Origin: Aselliscus stoliczkanus
Lineage: Eukaryota > Chordata > Mammalia > Chiroptera > Hipposideridae
Assembly: GCA_033961575.1 (NCBI GenBank)
Contig: CM066732.1
Coordinates: forward strand, 114,516,687-114,580,686
Reading direction: 5' to 3'
Length of the DNA: 64,000 nt
The notes under the pieces are model-generated. The model worked only from the letters and a program-made list of their open reading frames with translations, did not search any database and was not told the DNA's origin. Numbering within the stretch: the first letter of the stretch is position 1; every line of letters starts with the position of its first letter. Both the position numbers and the translations under genes were made by a program. Shown here piece by piece: positions 60,042 to 64,000 of the stretch.

Positions 60042-60168
60042 CAATGATGTTGTCCACTGGGCACGTACTGACCAATGTGGCAGGTCTGAGAACATAGCTG
60101 AAGCTGAAAGTAGGAAAGCTGGGGGCAAGGAAGAGCCTTGAATCTTGAGGTGGGACGTTGACTCTAAG
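60042..60168 (+). other. ZNF609: ZNF609 exon 2, 5' UTR part
   Basis: Exon 2 starts at CAATGATG after the acceptor TTTTCTTTTTCCAG. The 127-nt leader contains two upstream ORFs, 60044-60097 (17 codons, MMLSTGHVLTNVAGLRT) and 60075-60089 (MWQV), both stopping before the main ATG and out of its frame. In a circular transcript this segment would follow the exon end and supply the stop codon of the main frame. Confidence 0.88.
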
Positions 60169-60915
60169 ATGTCCTTGAGCAGTGGAGCCTCCGGAGGGAA
60201 AGGAGTGGATGCAAACCCGGTTGAGACATACGACAGTGGGGACGAATGGGACATTGGAGTAGGGAATCTCATCATTGACCTGGACGCCGATCTGGAAAAG
60301 GACCAGCAGAAACTGGAAATGTCAGGCTCAAAGGAGGTGGGGATACCGGCTCCCAATGCTGTGGCCACGCTACCAGACAACATCAAGTTTGTGACCCCAG
60401 TGCCAGGTCCTCAAGGGAAGGAAGGCAAATCAAAATCCAAAAGGAATAAGAGTGGCAAAGACACTAGCAAACCCACTCCAGGGACTTCCCTGTTTACGCC
60501 AAGTGATGGGGCCGCTAGCAAGAAAGAGGTGCAGGGACGCTCAGGAGATGGTGCCAGTGCAGGAGGCCTGGTCGCTGCCATCGCTCCCAAGGGCTCAGAG
60601 AAGGCGGCTAAGGCATCCCGCAGTGTAGCCGGCTCCAAAAAGGAGAAGGAGAACAGCTCATCTAAGAGCAAGAAGGAGAGAAGCGAAGGAGTGGGGACTT
60701 GTTCAGAAAAAGATCCGGGGGTCCTCCAGCCAGTCCCCTTGGGAGCGCGGAGCAGTCAGTATGATGGAAGTGCAGGGTTGGACACAGGAGCTGTGGAGCC
60801 ACTTGGGAGTATAGCTATTGAGCCTGGGGCAGCGCTCAATCCTTTGGGAGCTAAGCCGGAGCCTGAGGAAGGGGAGAGTGAGTGTCGCCCGCTAAAGAAA
60901 GTCAAGTCTGAAAAG
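60169..60915 (+). CDS. ZNF609: ZNF609 exon 2, N-terminal 249 codons
   Basis: ZNF609 is a large nuclear protein with a single C2H2 finger. Its mouse orthologue works with NIPBL and Integrator in neural progenitors. The start was chosen at 60169 (AAGATGT, A at -3) because the protein begins MSLSSGASGGKGVDANPVET as in human; the open frame extends further up only through a TTG. The acidic segment YDSGDEWDIGVGNLIIDLDAD comes first (residues 21-41), followed by a basic, Ser/Lys-rich low-complexity region containing KEGKSKSKRNKSGKD and KKEKENSSSKSKKERSE (about residues 85-170), and the exon ends at ...PLKKVKSEK in phase 0 with donor GTAAGA. The zinc finger is encoded by later exons outside the window. 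No disruption is seen. Confidence 0.97.
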
Positions 60916-63900
60916 GTAAGAGGTGTCCAGGTCCGGCTGCCCACTGCCCGCCGGAACTGCCCTGGACTAGCTGCCAAATGCTCTGTGCACTCTGTGGGAG
61001 GCTCATTAGTGTGTGGGTAATGACCAATTACAAGGTCAGAGCAACTGGTAATGATAATGTGGTTTGGTTTCAAATCAGGATTCCCTACAGATTCCCTGAC
61101 AGCAGGCCGGAACATTTCGGAGAAGAATATTTGCTGTTGGGGGCAGCTACTTGTTCTTGTCCCACCTCAGACATTTGTTGCTAGAGACTGGCAACAGCCT
61201 TTGTGTGGGTCCCAGCTTGACTGGCATTTCATTCTCAGAGTCATTGATAAATAGGCTTTTGGTTGAGTGCTGTTCTTAATGGGATAAATGGTGCTGCTGG
61301 GTCTCTGGGGGAGAAAAGCCTTTAAGTAAGTTTCATGGCATGATGTCTACCAAGTGTTCTGTTGGTGGTTTCCAAAGAGCACAGGTGCATAATTGGGGTA
61401 AACAAGGGAGTAGGAGGTACTGACTGTACTCTGAGCTACTTACCTAATCAGGCCTTATGAGTTCATGTCGTGGCTGTGGAAGTTTCGCCTTGAAAAAGAT
61501 TCTTTGGCCACCAAAGGGAAAGTTCTTGGCCAGGTATCTCCCTCAACTATTGGGAATCAGAGTCTCCTGGTGGTGTAATAGATGCCAAACAGTGTAATGA
61601 TACCATGCCTTCTGCCTGACTTGGAAGGACAGGTGCCTGTGGCCCCAGGAGGGGCTCTCCTCCTCTGGGAAGATGATCTTAGTTCATGTCTCAGGAAACG
61701 GAGCTTGCAGGGCTGGAGCAGAGTAGGTGTGAGTCTAGGGTCAGCTCAGGCTGCCTTGAACTTCAGCAGCTTACAATTTCCTGCAGAGCAGCTGGGCTGG
61801 TGATGAGCTGTTCATTGGCTCTTGATTCTCCGCTCTGTGTTCCGCTCACCCTGTGCTTTCAGCTGATCCCAGCAGATGCAGTATAAATTGATTTCTCTGT
61901 AATTACATCAGCTGCAACAGGGAATACCTATTTCCATATGTAAGTGTTAATAAATAGAGGGTTGGTGTGTATATTTGGGTGGCGGCGCCCTCTCAGTGCC
62001 TGGGTTCCAGTGGTAGCTCCTGCTTTTTTTGCTGAAGATATTTTGGTCTTTGCCCATGGCACATCTGTAGCTCTGAGCAACATCTGGGCTTCCCTGGTTG
62101 GTAACAGGGCTGTGAATTTTCTCCCACTAATAACACAACGGTTCATTCCCTTTTACCGGTGGCAGCTGCCAGAGAGGCTGCCTGTGTTGAGGTGGCAGAT
62201 GCTGTAGTCCACCTCTGCAGAGTCAAGTTCCAGCTGGGTACTGGCAGGACTCGTGCTGTGCTGGCTGCAGTTTACCGCTTTTTTCTGAGGTGCAGATGGA
62301 TAATCCTGTTTTAAAGAGGCGTAGGAGCACCAGCAGTTCCTGCTTCTGTTCCAGGCCCATTAGACTGTTCCCTACATCTGGCTTCAGGAAACTCTTGCCA
62401 TATATCCATGTTCATAATCATTGTTCTTCCTGTGCTGAAAAGCGGCCACTTCTGAGAGTGGCCTTCATTTTCCTTTCTATTTAGAACTCTTGCCTCACGT
62501 TGCAATCTTGTAAGCCCAGTGGTAGCCTGTGGGGGAAAGGATTAATGATGCTTAGCTTCCCATTGGATTTAATTCTAAATGTCCATGGTAGTCTCCAACA
62601 GAGAAGCAAATGGAACCCATTTTCTCTTAGAGGTGCAGAGACTGGTTGGGTGGCTGCCCTTCCGGTTATAATTGGGCTGAAAGATGCAGTACATTCAGCT
62701 AAGAATATACACCTTGGTGCCGGGGGAGTTTGCCCCTTAATAAGGTAGCTGTGTTGTAAGGCTCCTCTCCCAAAGAGACTGAGTGGAGCAGTGGAATGAG
62801 AGAGCAAAGCGGGAGAGACTGTGTTTGGTTTGGGGAAGAAAGATAAAATGGCTGGGAAGTACTTTCAGAAGCAGAACGTTTGTTGTGCAGCTTGATGTTA
62901 CTATATGGAAGAACCTGTTTTCTCATTTCTTTTCCCTGTTCCCCCAACCCTTTTGAACAGCCTGGTGGTGGTGTGGGGTGCTTTTATATAAAGCCTTTGA
63001 CCACTGGAATAAATAATTATTTAAATAAATGTTTGGAAGTTGCTAGGAGATGAAATGCTGCAGGGAGAGAGACTTTCTTGAACGGAGGAGGGAAGACTCG
63101 AGGGAAAAGCAGGCTGGGACCTTGCAGTGGGGCAGCTTTTGAGAAACACACACCCCAGGGTTTGGGGCATAGTAGGTGCCCGGTGTTTAATGATTGGTAC
63201 GATAGCTTACACGCTAAGTCTTTAAAAACTTCCTTAAGATTTTCTCTCTGAGATACGGGCTTGTCTGTGGCTTAACTGGTTTGGAATGTTCCTTCCATGG
63301 GGGGACAACCAACAGAACCAAAACAGCAAAACAGATGTTTTTATATAATCTAGGAATTACATACTCCGAGCTGGGAGCTGTCATGAAGAGGGAATACTCA
63401 TAATATTTGGAAAGTATCTTGACCGTAGTCTTCCCCCACTCCCCTTGGAAATAGCAGAGTGGACAAATGGAGCTTGTGGTGTAGGTTAGAATTGTCACAA
63501 GTGTACTACTAGTCCATGAGGGAGATTTGAGTATTTCATTTACCTCAGGACCTTCTCGCTTTTCAAGGTGGGTATCTTAGGCTGTGGCTGAGTGAATTTT
63601 CTGTCAGCCAAGGATGTGGGTTTCCCTTCAGGGGATCTCGCTGTTGTCCCACCACACCTCTCCCTGGCCGGGCTTGCTATGCTGGTTCCCAGAGTTGTAG
63701 GAGAGACCAGAGATGGCTCTTAGCAACTGCTGCTGCTCCAAATTGTTATTAAACACTCCTGCCTCATACTTCCTGCCAGCTGAAGAGATAGGGGCAGGGG
63801 GGTGGTTGAGGAATAAACAAGACAGCCTTCTGGCTCCTGCCGGTTCTCTTGCCTGTGGTTTGATTGATAGGTTGTTAAGTTAGGGATGGAAGTGGGGGGG

Positions 63901-64000
63901 TGGGGGGGTGGGGGAGTGGGTGGTAGGAGGAGGAAGGGTGCCTGTCTGAATGTCCTGAGTTTAGTGCTTGCGTTGCCACTCTTGACAGGCAAGAAAAAAA
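60916..64000 (+). other. ZNF609 intron 2 (start)
   Basis: Begins with donor GTAAGA and runs off the window. The exon 2 frame stays open to 61018 and then stops, so retention would add about 34 residues (VRGVQVRLPT...). No SINE or other recognisable transposon is visible; a G-run cluster lies near 63892. Confidence 0.9.
63892..63920 (+). repeat. G-run cluster, G-quadruplex candidate
   Basis: Four or more closely spaced runs of three to seven G (GTGGGGGGGTGGGGGGGTGG and on), a strong quadruplex pattern on the ZNF609 sense strand in intron 2. Confidence 0.85.

Larger units (their letters stand above)
60042..60915 (+). ncRNA. ZNF609: Predicted circ-ZNF609 (single-exon circular RNA)
   Basis: In human and mouse, exon 2 of ZNF609 back-splices to an abundant circular RNA that affects myoblast proliferation and can be translated at a low level. 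The exon here is 874 nt, the length I recall for human. The main frame runs 747 nt from the ATG to the exon end in phase 0. Across the back-splice it would read CAA then TGA at 60045-60047, giving a 753-nt ORF as published for human. Formation of the circle in this species is inference from conserved exon structure. Confidence 0.7.

Noticed and set aside
60411..61115. Minus-strand frames opposite ZNF609 exon 2
   Set aside because: They mirror the coding strand of a recognised exon and have no independent support.
61019..61254. Possible extra ZNF609 exon just after exon 2
   Set aside because: The open frames have no AG acceptor in a convincing polypyrimidine context and do not match ZNF609 protein, whose next exon begins MESPVS in human as I recall.

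Overview
This window is mammalian nuclear DNA. Small coding exons with GT/AG splice sites sit in long introns, there is one CpG island, and the repeats include decayed L1, L2 and MIR plus many young tRNA-derived SINEs. The SINE head (GGGCCGGCCGAGTGGC), and a long form that ends in an AATAAA-TCTTT-A(n) tail, resemble SINEs I know from bats of the horseshoe/leaf-nosed lineage (Yinpterochiroptera). Bat is my best guess for the organism. The genus cannot be fixed from the sequence alone.

Two plus-strand genes are present, in the order found on human 15q22.31. (1) The last four coding exons of TRIP4 (ASC-1) lie at 2504-2628, 3830-3921, 21387-21489 and 28165-28232. Together they give the 128 C-terminal residues, from inside the ASCH domain to the stop, followed by a 3' UTR with a candidate poly(A) signal at 28982. 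(2) ZNF609 follows. Its CpG-island promoter and non-coding first exon lie at about 33.75-34.6 kb (donor after 34204). A 25.8 kb intron leads to exon 2 at 60042-60915, which holds the ATG (60169) and the first 249 codons. Intron 2 runs off the window. No complete gene is present.

The most notable biology is ZNF609 exon 2. It is 874 nt long, the length of the human exon that circularises into circ-ZNF609. Joining its end to its start would place CAA TGA in frame and give the same 753-nt circular ORF described in human and mouse.

The rest is intron and intergenic DNA loaded with transposons. I count 31 copies of the SINE: 26 antisense and 5 sense to the two genes, many with exact target-site duplications. 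There are two U6 snRNA retropseudogenes, one of which has an exact 14-bp duplication. An 81-bp mariner-type hairpin element lies at 14043, and an unfamiliar 218-bp inverted-repeat element between TTAA sites lies at 48873. Old L1, L2, hAT-Charlie and Tigger fragments fill much of the remainder. The open reading frames outside the exons look like repeat translations or chance; I found no prokaryotic-style operon, CRISPR array or intact retroviral gene.
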